Shown here: positions 37,459-44,706 of the stretch, piece after piece
Position numbering within the stretch: position 1 is the first letter of the stretch
Layout of the letters: each line of letters opens with the position of its first letter
Assembly: GCF_001434055.1 (NCBI RefSeq)
Contig: NZ_AZCZ01000006.1
Location: 17,811-81,810 of the forward strand
Reading direction: 5' to 3'
Length of the DNA stretch: 64,000 bases
From: Levilactobacillus parabrevis ATCC 53295
Lineage (GTDB): Bacteria > Bacillota > Bacilli > Lactobacillales > Lactobacillaceae
Translations under genes and position numbers: made by a program
Notes under the pieces: generated by a model
The model's database searches: none
Told to the model about the DNA's origin: nothing
The model's input: the letters and a program-made list of their open reading frames with translations, nothing else

Positions 37459-37505
37459 AAAAAAACGACAGATCCACTCACTAACTGAGTAGATCTGTCG
37501 TTTTG
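37459..37505. terminator. Bidirectional terminator between topA and the cat-like gene
   Basis: ACGACAGATC and GATCTGTCGT are perfect complements, continued inward by ACTCA/TGAGT, with A-rich and T-rich flanks. It is the likely terminator of the minus-strand pair. Confidence 0.8.
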
Positions 37506-37523
37506 TAAAATGGTCATTAAATC

Positions 37524-38195
37524 TTAACTGGCTAACCACGCCTCAGGATGATCAAAGGCTAGTTGGAGCTGTTCGAAAAACTGGCTCACGTGGTAGCCGT
37601 CCGCTACCGCATGATGAATCGTCAGCGATAAAGGCATTTGCCACCGCTTCGCTTCCTGCTCGAACTTGCCGGCCTGAATAACTGGAAAGAAGGTATTCAG
37701 CGGCGTGAAGGGCAGTGGCGTGTAGCTGGTAAAGTGCGTCCAAGGAATGCTGCCAATCATGTAGGTGTTCTCGCTCTGCGGGGCCTTGGGCATTGGTGTT
37801 CGTTGATCGCCATATTCAGCCAGGTCGGCTAGATAGTTCTGATAGAATTGCGTGAAGTCCGGATCGTAGGCCGTCCACAGGCTGGAAATGCTGTGATCAT
37901 CCGCGTGCATGACGGAATAGGCTGGGTGGATGACGTCGAAGCGTTGCAACTGCCCCGTGTTATCGCGGTACACTCTGAACTCCGGTGTCTGGGCGATAAC
38001 CTTTGAGACCAAGTAGAGGTAGGCCGCATTAAATTTCAAATCGCGGGCCGCTAACCACTCCTTGGTCGCCGTGACGTCCAGGTCCACGGTCAGGGTGAAT
38101 CCCGTTGGCATCATCTTGGTGAAGTAATAAAAGTATTCGCGACGCGGCCACGTGGCCATGTCGATGGGGGTGCTGTGTGTATTTAAGGGGTGCAT
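37524..38195 (-). CDS. Chloramphenicol O-acetyltransferase-like protein
   Basis: This is a 223-residue member of the CAT fold family, which transfers acetyl groups from acetyl-CoA as a trimer. The active-site block reads SLTIHHAVADG, placing the catalytic histidine at residue 195 and the structural aspartate at 199, the classical CAT numbering. The N terminus (TWPRREYFYYF) is also typical. True chloramphenicol resistance is not shown: chromosomal CAT-like proteins in lactobacilli are common and their substrates are often unknown. The ATG at 38195 has AAAGGAA upstream and lies one base after the stop of the preceding gene, so the two form an operon. Confidence 0.85.
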   Translation of the reverse strand: MHPLNTHSTPIDMATWPRREYFYYFTKMMPTGFTLTVDLDVTATKEWLAARDLKFNAAYLYLVSKVIAQTPEFRVYRDNTGQLQRFDVIHPAYSVMHADDHSISSLWTAYDPDFTQFYQNYLADLAEYGDQRTPMPKAPQSENTYMIGSIPWTHFTSYTPLPFTPLNTFFPVIQAGKFEQEAKRWQMPLSLTIHHAVADGYHVSQFFEQLQLAFDHPEAWLAS

Positions 38196-38196
38196 G

Positions 38197-39291
38197 TTAA
38201 TTCCTTTCTGACTGGTTGTAAGCCGGTTGGCATTTCTCCAGCCACTCGGCTTTGAGGTCCTTGAGCGTCTGTCGGAGGTTATCGACTTCGGCGACATCTG
38301 CCTTCCAGAGGACACTGTATGTAAAAGCGTCCACTCCTAAAGTATTCCAATCTTTTTGGAGCTCGGTGTCGTGGTAGAAGTTTCCGTTTAAGTTGGTTTG
38401 GTAATAGCCCCAGCGATTGTGAATGTTGCGCGCGACGTCGATGAAGGCCTTACCGTTCTGGTTGTTTTTAATCTGAATCACACCGTAGAAGGTCGGTGCC
38501 GCCTTGTAATTTTGAATGAGTTCTTTACGATTCATGTGTAACTCCTTATCGTCAGGTTGCCGCCAATAGTCACTGCCACTTGCCGTGCGGTTAAGGAAAC
38601 CATAGTCGACCAGGTAGCGGCGTAACAGGGGATAATCGGCATAAATTAGCTTGAGTTTGGCCGTCAGCTCCTGTTCCGTGAAATGCTGGGCCGCGGGAAT
38701 CGTCTGGCTAATGCGCTTCAGGATAGCCAAGATTGCTTTCTGATGTTTGGGCCACCGAGCTAACTTCAAAGGTACGGTCGAGGTGAAGTACTTCGCCACC
38801 AGTTGCTCGTATTCGTCAGTGGTAATGGCAAAACGGTCATTCATTTGCACTTTCTGGTCGGGTAACGTCACCAGTTGATCGGCAGTCGTTGGCTGATTGA
38901 AGACCTGTTCGTAAATGGCGAGGTAGAGCTTAGCCTGCTTAGCCTTTTCACGGAAGGTAAATTTCTGATGGCGTACGGTTGCCGCCGCAATGCCCATCTG
39001 TTCGGCAATGGCCGCATCTTTCTGGCCTTGAGCAAACGCCAGCAATAGGTCTCGTTGCTTGGTCGTTAACGTATTGTATTTGTTGTCGGTTTGAATCAGG
39101 TCAGCTACGGCATGGGGGTGTTCGGTCGCGAGATGCCGCCGAATCATGGTTGCCGCCGGATAAAATTTGTCGTCTTCCGGGAAGACTTGGTCCTTGGCAA
39201 ACGTTGCCCCACAAGCATTGCAAACGTATGCTGCAGCCGTTTCATGCCATCCCTGTTCAATTTCAGTCAGTGTCAGATCAACTAGGTTCAT
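38197..39291 (-). CDS. Zinc-finger/HTH/DUF2087 regulator fused to a GIY-YIG-like domain
   Basis: I recognise parts rather than a named gene. The 364 residues hold a possible C2H2 zinc site (C24, C27, H53, H58), a LuxR/sigma-4-like helix-turn-helix (about 75-120, LTTKQRDLLLAFAQG and AAIAEQMGIAAATVRHQ), a DUF2087 domain (about 178-245, LARWPKHQKAILAIL to DYGFLNRTASGSDYWR), and a GIY-YIG-like domain (about 253-335). In the last, the GIY and YIG triplets read GVI (270-272) and FID (283-285), and the usual final glutamate is not evident, so nuclease activity is doubtful. It likely binds DNA and may regulate the cat-like gene one base downstream. A good promoter precedes it on the minus strand. Confidence 0.75.
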   Translation of the reverse strand: MNLVDLTLTEIEQGWHETAAAYVCNACGATFAKDQVFPEDDKFYPAATMIRRHLATEHPHAVADLIQTDNKYNTLTTKQRDLLLAFAQGQKDAAIAEQMGIAAATVRHQKFTFREKAKQAKLYLAIYEQVFNQPTTADQLVTLPDQKVQMNDRFAITTDEYEQLVAKYFTSTVPLKLARWPKHQKAILAILKRISQTIPAAQHFTEQELTAKLKLIYADYPLLRRYLVDYGFLNRTASGSDYWRQPDDKELHMNRKELIQNYKAAPTFYGVIQIKNNQNGKAFIDVARNIHNRWGYYQTNLNGNFYHDTELQKDWNTLGVDAFTYSVLWKADVAEVDNLRQTLKDLKAEWLEKCQPAYNQSERN

Positions 39292-39314
39292 GCCTCATCC
39301 CTCCAATGGCATCT

Positions 39315-39343
39315 ACTTTACAAATGTTTACAGAATATGTCAA
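39315..39343 (-). promoter_or_regulatory. Promoter of the HTH/GIY-YIG gene
   Basis: On the minus strand TTGACA (39343-39338) and TAAAGT (39320-39315) are exactly 17 bases apart. A palindrome, TGTTTACA/TGTCAACA with 7 of 8 pairs, overlaps the -35 and may be an autoregulatory operator. The leader is under 20 bases. Confidence 0.72.
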
Positions 39344-39544
39344 CAACTAATTTAATCTATTTATTCGACTTGAGTAAATCCAACCGCGATCTACGGCTTT
39401 TTCCAGCTTTCAATTCATCATGTTATGTTTATAGAAATGATAAACAAAAATGCTAGAACTTCCAGAATCACACCAATTACCGCTCAGCATCAGCCTTAAC
39501 ACGCGAGCTTATCCCGCCCGCTCACAACATTTCTGATGAGTTAG

Positions 39545-39573
39545 TTGAGTTTTTAGGGCGCGTTTGCTAGCAT
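39545..39573 (+). promoter_or_regulatory. xerC promoter
   Basis: TTGAGT at 39545-39550 and TAGCAT at 39568-39573 are 17 bases apart, with TGC before the -10. It should drive xerC-hslV-hslU. The rest of the 300-base gap shows no further feature. Confidence 0.65.
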
Positions 39574-39597
39574 TAACACGTACAGGAGGTGTCAGCC

Positions 39598-40530
39598 GTG
39601 GCTTCAGCAGTCGCACAATTCATGACTTACCTGAGTGGTGAGCGTCAGTATTCACCCGAAACCGTGAAGGCCTACCAGGAAGACTTAGCTGAGTTCAGTC
39701 ACTTCCTACAGGACAACGGTGGTGAGAAGCCCTGGACGCAGATCGACCAACTTGACGTGGAGGTCTACCTCAGCGACTTGTATGATCATCACTACGCGCG
39801 GACAACGATTGCCCGCAAGCTCTCAACGCTGCGGTCGTTCTACAACTTCCTGATGAGCAATGGCCTGGCCAAAGACGATCCGTTCGCCTACGTTCAGCTC
39901 AAGCACCATCAGAGTCATTTGCCCCGCTTCTTCTACGAACGAGAAATGACGGCGCTGTTCACGGCCGCCGCAGGCAACCCTAATCAGCAATTGGCAACGC
40001 GGGATTCCGCCGTGCTGGAGATTCTCTATGGTACCGGGATTCGGGTCAGCGAGTGTGTCAATCTGACCCAACGCGATGTGGATTTTGATAATCGCATCAT
40101 GCTGGTTCATGGGAAGGGCAACAAGGAACGCTATGTGCCATTTGGCCACTACGCTAGTGACGCCCTGGAAACGTATTTCACGGCGGCGCGGACGCCCTTG
40201 ATGACCAAGTATCATCAGCAACATGACTACGTCTTTATCAATGCCCATGGGGGTCAGCTGACCACGGCGGGCGTGACGTATCTGCTCAATCAGATCATCA
40301 AGCGCAGTAGTCTGACCAGTGAGATTCATCCCCACATGCTGCGGCATACGTTTGCCACACACCTACTCAACAACGGCGCAGACTTGCGTTCAGTTCAGGA
40401 GCTACTGGGTCACAGCAGTCTCTCGACCACGCAGATCTACACGCACGTGACGCGAGAACACCTCCAACGGGATTATCGTCAATTCTTTCCCCGTGCAACT
40501 GAAGACAAGGACCAACCGAAGCAATCATAA
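39598..40530 (+). CDS. xerC: Tyrosine recombinase XerC
   Basis: XerC is the partner of XerD in resolving chromosome dimers at dif. The 310 residues have the SAM-like N-terminal domain and a catalytic domain with [25 protein letters not shown] and the tyrosine of QIYTH. It heads the xerC-hslV-hslU order known from B. subtilis as codV-clpQ-clpY. The GTG at 39598 is preferred, since AGGAGG ends eight bases before it; the earlier GTG overlaps that site. The target dif site lies 13 kb downstream. Confidence 0.94.
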   Translation: MASAVAQFMTYLSGERQYSPETVKAYQEDLAEFSHFLQDNGGEKPWTQIDQLDVEVYLSDLYDHHYARTTIARKLSTLRSFYNFLMSNGLAKDDPFAYVQLKHHQSHLPRFFYEREMTALFTAAAGNPNQQLATRDSAVLEILYGTGIRVSECVNLTQRDVDFDNRIMLVHGKGNKERYVPFGHYASDALETYFTAARTPLMTKYHQQHDYVFINAHGGQLTTAGVTYLLNQIIKRSSLTSEIHPHMLRHTFATHLLNNGADLRSVQELLGHSSLSTTQIYTHVTREHLQRDYRQFFPRATEDKDQPKQS

Positions 40531-40544
40531 GGAGACTACTAACT

Positions 40545-41087
40545 ATGCCAGTAAAATTTGAAGCAACAACCATCTGTGCCGTCCGTCATAATGGCCACAA
40601 CGCCATGGCGGGTGACGGCCAAGTCACGATGGGTGAAAAAGTCATCATGAAGGGGACCGCTCACAAGATTCGTCGGATCTACAATAACCAAGTCGTTGTT
40701 GGATTCGCCGGTAGTGTCGCCGATGCCTTTAACCTAGAAGAAAAATTCGAAGGCCAACTCAACGAATACAGTGGTAACCTGCAACGGGCTGCCGTTGAAC
40801 TCGCTAAGCAGTGGCGTTCCGACCAAGCTTTGCAAAAATTGGAAGCCTTACTGATCGTCATGGACAAGGACGAAATGCTCCTGGTTTCTGGGTCCGGTGA
40901 AGTCATTGCCCCCGATGACGACATCTTAGCCATCGGTTCTGGTGGGAACTTTGCCTTAGCCGCAGCGACGGCTTTACACCACCACGCCAAGGAAATGAGT
41001 GCCAAGGAAATTGCCGAAAGCGCCATTCACATTGCCGGTGGTATCGATATCTTTACGAACGAAAACGTTATTTCTGAAGAACTTTAA
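40545..41087 (+). CDS. hslV: ATP-dependent protease subunit HslV (ClpQ)
   Basis: HslV forms the proteolytic double hexamer that HslU feeds. The 180 residues contain [20 protein letters not shown] and [11 protein letters not shown]. The N terminus reads MPVKFEATT, so six or seven residues precede the threonine pair that supplies the nucleophile in most HslV proteins. B. subtilis ClpQ has a similar extension and uses an N-terminal serine, which is absent here (Pro2). Either the leader is cleaved to expose T8 or the start is used differently. AGGAG precedes the ATG. Confidence 0.94.
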   Translation: MPVKFEATTICAVRHNGHNAMAGDGQVTMGEKVIMKGTAHKIRRIYNNQVVVGFAGSVADAFNLEEKFEGQLNEYSGNLQRAAVELAKQWRSDQALQKLEALLIVMDKDEMLLVSGSGEVIAPDDDILAIGSGGNFALAAATALHHHAKEMSAKEIAESAIHIAGGIDIFTNENVISEEL

Positions 41088-41106
41088 ATCTGGAGGATTG
41101 AGAATA

Positions 41107-42519
41107 GTGGACGCAATTAATAAAACACCTAAAGAGATCGTCGGCTTACTTGACCAATACGTCATCGGTCAGGACGAAGCTAAAAAGGCGATCGCCATTG
41201 CCTTACGGAACCGTTACCGCCGCATGCAACTCGACGCCGCCATGCAAGAAGAAATTTCACCTAAGAACATGTTGATGATCGGACCGACCGGGGTCGGGAA
41301 AACTGAAATTGCCCGCCGGTTAGCCAAGATCGTTCACGCACCATTCACCAAGGTTGAAGCCAGCAAGTTTACCGAGGTTGGTTACGTCGGCCGTGACGTG
41401 GAATCCATGGTTCGTGACTTGGTTGAAGTCTCCGTTGCTATGGAAAAGCAGGACCAATTCAAGAACGTCCGCGCCGATGCCACACAGGCTGCCAACAAGC
41501 GGTTAGTTAAGTTGTTGGCTCCAGCTAAGAAGAAGGAAAACAAGAACAATAACGACTTTTCAAACATGATGAACATGTTCTCCCAGATGCAAAACGGCCA
41601 AATGCCAACGGCACCTAGCGAACAAGAAGAAGTTACCGATGAGATTCGCAACGAACGCCTGTCCTTAACGGAACAACTTAATAAAGGCTTACTCGAAAAT
41701 CATATGGTTGAGTTGGAAATGGACGATCCCCAACAAGCTAGCGCCACTGATAACAACATGCTGGGCCAAATGGGAATCGATTTAAACGACACCTTGGGTT
41801 CCATCATGCCTAAGAAGCGGATCAAACGGACAGTTACGGTCGCCGAAGCTCGCGAAATCTTGGTCAGTGAAGAATCAGAAAAACTGGTCAACAACGCCGA
41901 CATCAATCATGACGCCATCAAGCGCGCTGAAAACACCGGGATCATCTTCCTCGATGAAATTGACAAGATCACCAAGGGGAGTGGCCAGAACAGTGGTGAC
42001 GTCTCCCGTGAAGGGGTTCAACGCGACATCCTGCCAATCGTTGAAGGGACGCAAGTTAAGACGAAGTATGGGACCATCGATACTGATCACATTCTCTTCA
42101 TCGCGGCTGGGGCCTTTGCGGAATCCAAGCCAAGCGATTTGATTGCTGAACTACAAGGTCGTTTCCCAATTCGGGTGGAATTAAACGACCTCAGCAAAAA
42201 AGACTTTGTTCGGATCTTGACCGAACCAAACAACGCCTTAATCAAGCAATACATTGCTTTGATTGGAACCGACAACGTCAAGGTGACCTTCACCATGGAA
42301 GCCATTGAACGCATTGCCGAATTGGCCTTTGAACTGAACCACGAGAACCAAAACATTGGGGCTCGGCGGTTACAGACAGTTCTGGAAAAACTCCTGGAGG
42401 ATCTGCTTTACGAAGGACCTGACATGGGGACCGGCGACGTCACAATTACCGAAAGTTACGTTAACGATAAGATCGGTGATATCGTTCAGAACAAGGATTT
42501 ATCACGGTACATCCTATAA
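41107..42519 (+). CDS. hslU: ATP-dependent protease ATPase subunit HslU (ClpY)
   Basis: HslU is the AAA+ unfoldase of the HslUV protease. The 470 residues have Walker A GPTGVGKT at 59-66, an inserted I domain (about 110-240, with an Asn/Met/Gln-rich segment), Walker B IIFLDEID, and the sensor-2 region near GARRLQT. The start is a GTG with GGAGG upstream. codY, which follows in B. subtilis, is absent; galM comes next. Confidence 0.96.
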   Translation: MDAINKTPKEIVGLLDQYVIGQDEAKKAIAIALRNRYRRMQLDAAMQEEISPKNMLMIGPTGVGKTEIARRLAKIVHAPFTKVEASKFTEVGYVGRDVESMVRDLVEVSVAMEKQDQFKNVRADATQAANKRLVKLLAPAKKKENKNNNDFSNMMNMFSQMQNGQMPTAPSEQEEVTDEIRNERLSLTEQLNKGLLENHMVELEMDDPQQASATDNNMLGQMGIDLNDTLGSIMPKKRIKRTVTVAEAREILVSEESEKLVNNADINHDAIKRAENTGIIFLDEIDKITKGSGQNSGDVSREGVQRDILPIVEGTQVKTKYGTIDTDHILFIAAGAFAESKPSDLIAELQGRFPIRVELNDLSKKDFVRILTEPNNALIKQYIALIGTDNVKVTFTMEAIERIAELAFELNHENQNIGARRLQTVLEKLLEDLLYEGPDMGTGDVTITESYVNDKIGDIVQNKDLSRYIL

Positions 42520-42528
42520 ACGTATACG

Positions 42529-42556
42529 GGGCCAGGACGGTTGTCTTGGCTCTTTT
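42529..42556 (+). terminator. Rho-independent terminator of hslU
   Basis: GGGCCAGGAC and GTCTTGGCTC pair around a short loop and run into TTTT. A candidate galM promoter (TTGGCT, 18 bases, TATGAT at 42570-42575) overlaps its right arm. Confidence 0.65.
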
Positions 42557-42608
42557 ACGTTGCGTAAGGTATGATAAGAGATAACAGATAACTGTGGGAG
42601 GAATTGCG

Positions 42609-43484
42609 ATGATCACGTTGAAGAATGACTATCTGACGGTGAAAATCAATCCGTTAGGTGCCGAGTTAACCAGTGTCAAAGACAATGAAAGCGGCTTGGA
42701 ATACATGTGGCAAGCCGATAAAGCTTATTGGGGCCGCCATGCGCCGATTCTCTTTCCCATCGTCGGCCGGTTACAGGATAACCAGTACCGGTTAAACGGG
42801 GAAACGTACCACATGACGCAGCACGGTTTCGCACGTGACCGTGAATTCACGATCATTGATCAGACCGACACTCAGGTCAGTCTGGAATTAACGGCCGATG
42901 ATGAAACCAAGGCGCTGTATCCGCAAGACTTCATCCTGACGCTGTCCTATGAACTGGTCGATCACCAGCTCAAGGTCAACGCGACGGTGACGAATCCTAC
43001 CGATGAGGCCATGGTCTTCTCGTTCGGCGCGCATCCTGGGTTCAACGTGCCATTTGGTGGCGCATTAGCCGACTTTACTGACTATAACGTGACCGTTTCA
43101 CCCAAGCAGACCTATCAACGCGTGCCACTAGTCGGGCCGTACAGCGATACGAAGCATTCTGTGCCGCTAGACCTGCACCAGCCGTTGTCGTTAAAGCACG
43201 ACTTGTTCGACCATGACGCCCAGGTGCTGACGCTCGACAACCACGAGACGACGGTTATGCTCAGCACGCCCTCAGACGACCACGGTATCGCCTTAACGGT
43301 CGCCGCCCCGTATCTGGGCATCTGGTCACCTTATCCCAAGCAAGCACCGTTCGTGTGCTTAGAACCATGGTGGGGCCTAGCAGACGACGTTCAAGCCACG
43401 GGTGACTTGGAGACAAAGGTTGCCATTCAGAAGCTGGCTGGTAAGGATTCCTTTAAGGCGAGTTATCAGATCACTTACTTCTAG
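42609..43484 (+). CDS. Aldose 1-epimerase family protein, LacX-like
   Basis: This 291-residue beta-sandwich protein belongs to the mutarotase superfamily that interconverts alpha and beta anomers of sugars. Family blocks are LGAELTSVKD, WGRHAPILFPIVGRL, the catalytic-type HGFAR and SFGAHPGFNVPF, and the acidic residue in CLEPWWG. It resembles the LacX/YphB subgroup more than the canonical galactose mutarotase, so the sugar is uncertain. The ATG at 42609 has GGGAGG upstream. No sugar-catabolic neighbour is present. Confidence 0.85.
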   Translation: MITLKNDYLTVKINPLGAELTSVKDNESGLEYMWQADKAYWGRHAPILFPIVGRLQDNQYRLNGETYHMTQHGFARDREFTIIDQTDTQVSLELTADDETKALYPQDFILTLSYELVDHQLKVNATVTNPTDEAMVFSFGAHPGFNVPFGGALADFTDYNVTVSPKQTYQRVPLVGPYSDTKHSVPLDLHQPLSLKHDLFDHDAQVLTLDNHETTVMLSTPSDDHGIALTVAAPYLGIWSPYPKQAPFVCLEPWWGLADDVQATGDLETKVAIQKLAGKDSFKASYQITYF

Positions 43485-43762
43485 GCAGCTGAAAACAACC
43501 GACTACGAACACCCGGGGTTTCACACGGTTGACAGCTGTAAGATAGTCTTCGGTATCGCGATCGCATGGTCAGCAACAGAACTAACCGATACTTCCGACG
43601 ATGGTTCGGTTAAAGCTATAGTTAAACGTTATTTTAGCCGGAGGCAGCCAGCCGTGGCGGCGTTGCAAGGCCGCTCCTTGGCTGTAGGCGTTCCCCCACA
43701 GCAGGCGGAATTGCTGTCTGCCGCAGGCGATAATGTTTAGCCACAGCTTTCAAACCATAAGA
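43485..43762. other. Gene-free interval with GC-rich structured segment
   Basis: No credible gene is seen in these 280 bases. The right half is GC-rich and can fold: CAGCC...GGCGGC (from about 43649) pairs with GCCGC...GGCTG (to about 43684), and further GC-rich short repeats (GCAGGCGG, CTGCCGCAGG) follow. TTGACA occurs at 43529 but without a fitting -10. An open frame through the region has an unlikely composition and is not accepted. Confidence 0.4.
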
Positions 43763-43799
43763 AAAGGGCTCCCAGCGACAATTGTCGTTGAGAGCCTTC
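43763..43799 (-). terminator. Rho-independent terminator of plsY
   Basis: AGGGCTC and GAGCCTT form the outer stem and CAGCGACA/TGTCGTTG the inner one. On the minus strand it ends in CCCTTTTCTT. Confidence 0.75.
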
Positions 43800-43805
43800 G
43801 GTATC

Positions 43806-44429
43806 CTATTTAGCGTGGCGCTTCTGGTAGCCATGACCAAATGGCACCAGTGACTCTGTCCCATTTTTGATCCGACTAATATTGGTCCGGTGACGGTAGA
43901 AGACGAACACCGTCAGAATAAAGGCGATGCCTGTCAGATACCAATCATGAAACCCTAACGAGATCAGGGTGATCAACGAAAAGGCAATCATGCTGGCGAG
44001 ACTGACCATACTGGTCCAATAGATCAGGCTGACCCATAGTCCGGCCGCAATCACAAACATTAACGGGTTGTATGCCAGTAGCATCCCCGCTGAAGTGGCC
44101 ACCGCCTTACCACCCTTGAAGTGGTCAAAGACGGATACAGTGTGGCCAAGAACCGCAAACAGCCCGAATAAGAGGGGCGTCGCGGTGCCAAAGATCGTGG
44201 TCACGTGTCCCCAAGTGGGAAGCAGTGTGGCCACCGTGCCTTTCGCAATATCAAGGACCATCACAACCGTCCCGGCATACGGTCCGAGGACCCGGTAAGT
44301 GTTGGTCGTCCCAATATTACCGGAACCGGATTGACGAATGTCGGTGTGGAAGAAGGTCTTACCCACCCAGACACCATTTGGAATGGCCCCCAGGAGGTAG
44401 GCCACAATGAGTAACCCAATTAATTTCAC
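43806..44429 (-). CDS. plsY: Acyl-phosphate glycerol-3-phosphate acyltransferase PlsY
   Basis: PlsY is the membrane enzyme that acylates glycerol 3-phosphate from acyl-phosphate in the first step of phospholipid synthesis. The 207 residues have about five membrane helices and the three cytoplasmic motifs: SGSGNIGTTN, GHTVSVFDHFKGGKAVAT and the third near NISRIKNGTE. A GTG start is supported by GGAGG upstream. It is divergent from parE, an arrangement conserved in lactobacilli. Confidence 0.95.
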   Translation of the reverse strand: MKLIGLLIVAYLLGAIPNGVWVGKTFFHTDIRQSGSGNIGTTNTYRVLGPYAGTVVMVLDIAKGTVATLLPTWGHVTTIFGTATPLLFGLFAVLGHTVSVFDHFKGGKAVATSAGMLLAYNPLMFVIAAGLWVSLIYWTSMVSLASMIAFSLITLISLGFHDWYLTGIAFILTVFVFYRHRTNISRIKNGTESLVPFGHGYQKRHAK

Positions 44430-44540
44430 GCGTAATTCCTCCGCTCTTTCTCCCGACGACCGTCCTCACTGAGGTATAGCGGCCGTCACTAATAAGCTGC
44501 TCTATATTTTAGCATGTTTTACGCATTACGCCAATTATAT

Positions 44541-44578
44541 CAGGAAACTAGCCAGCTTTTAGTTTCCTGTGGTATGAT
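44541..44578 (+). promoter_or_regulatory. Inverted repeat and extended -10 upstream of parE
   Basis: CAGGAAACTA at 44541-44550 and TAGTTTCCTG at 44560-44569 are perfect 10-bp complements around nine bases. TATGAT at 44573-44578 follows at once, preceded by TGG. This may be a second parE promoter with an overlapping operator. Confidence 0.5.
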
Positions 44579-44623
44579 AATGTGGTTACTGAAAACCCAC
44601 CTCATGCGATTTGTACGATTTAT

Positions 44624-44652
44624 TTGAACATACGTTCGTATTAGGGTAAACT
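44624..44652 (+). promoter_or_regulatory. parE promoter with LexA-like box
   Basis: TTGAAC at 44624-44629 and TAAACT at 44647-44652 are 17 bases apart. The sequence TGAACATACGTTCG at 44625-44638 overlaps the -35 and spacer and matches the Bacillus-type LexA consensus at 12 of 14 positions. Binding there would block RNA polymerase. From memory, B. subtilis parEC is LexA-regulated too. Confidence 0.65.
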
Positions 44653-44706
44653 AAAGGGTATCGTAAAAGCAATTTTAAATCTAGTAAAAGTAAAGGGGAT
44701 TTACGC

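Noticed and set aside
37524..38195. cat-like gene as an acquired resistance determinant
   Set aside because: Active-site residues are present, but there are no insertion sequences or plasmid genes nearby and chromosomal CAT-like genes in lactobacilli often have no shown drug activity.
43402..43740. 112-codon open frame after galM
   Set aside because: It starts inside galM in another frame, has no ribosome site, and its translation resembles no protein family I know.
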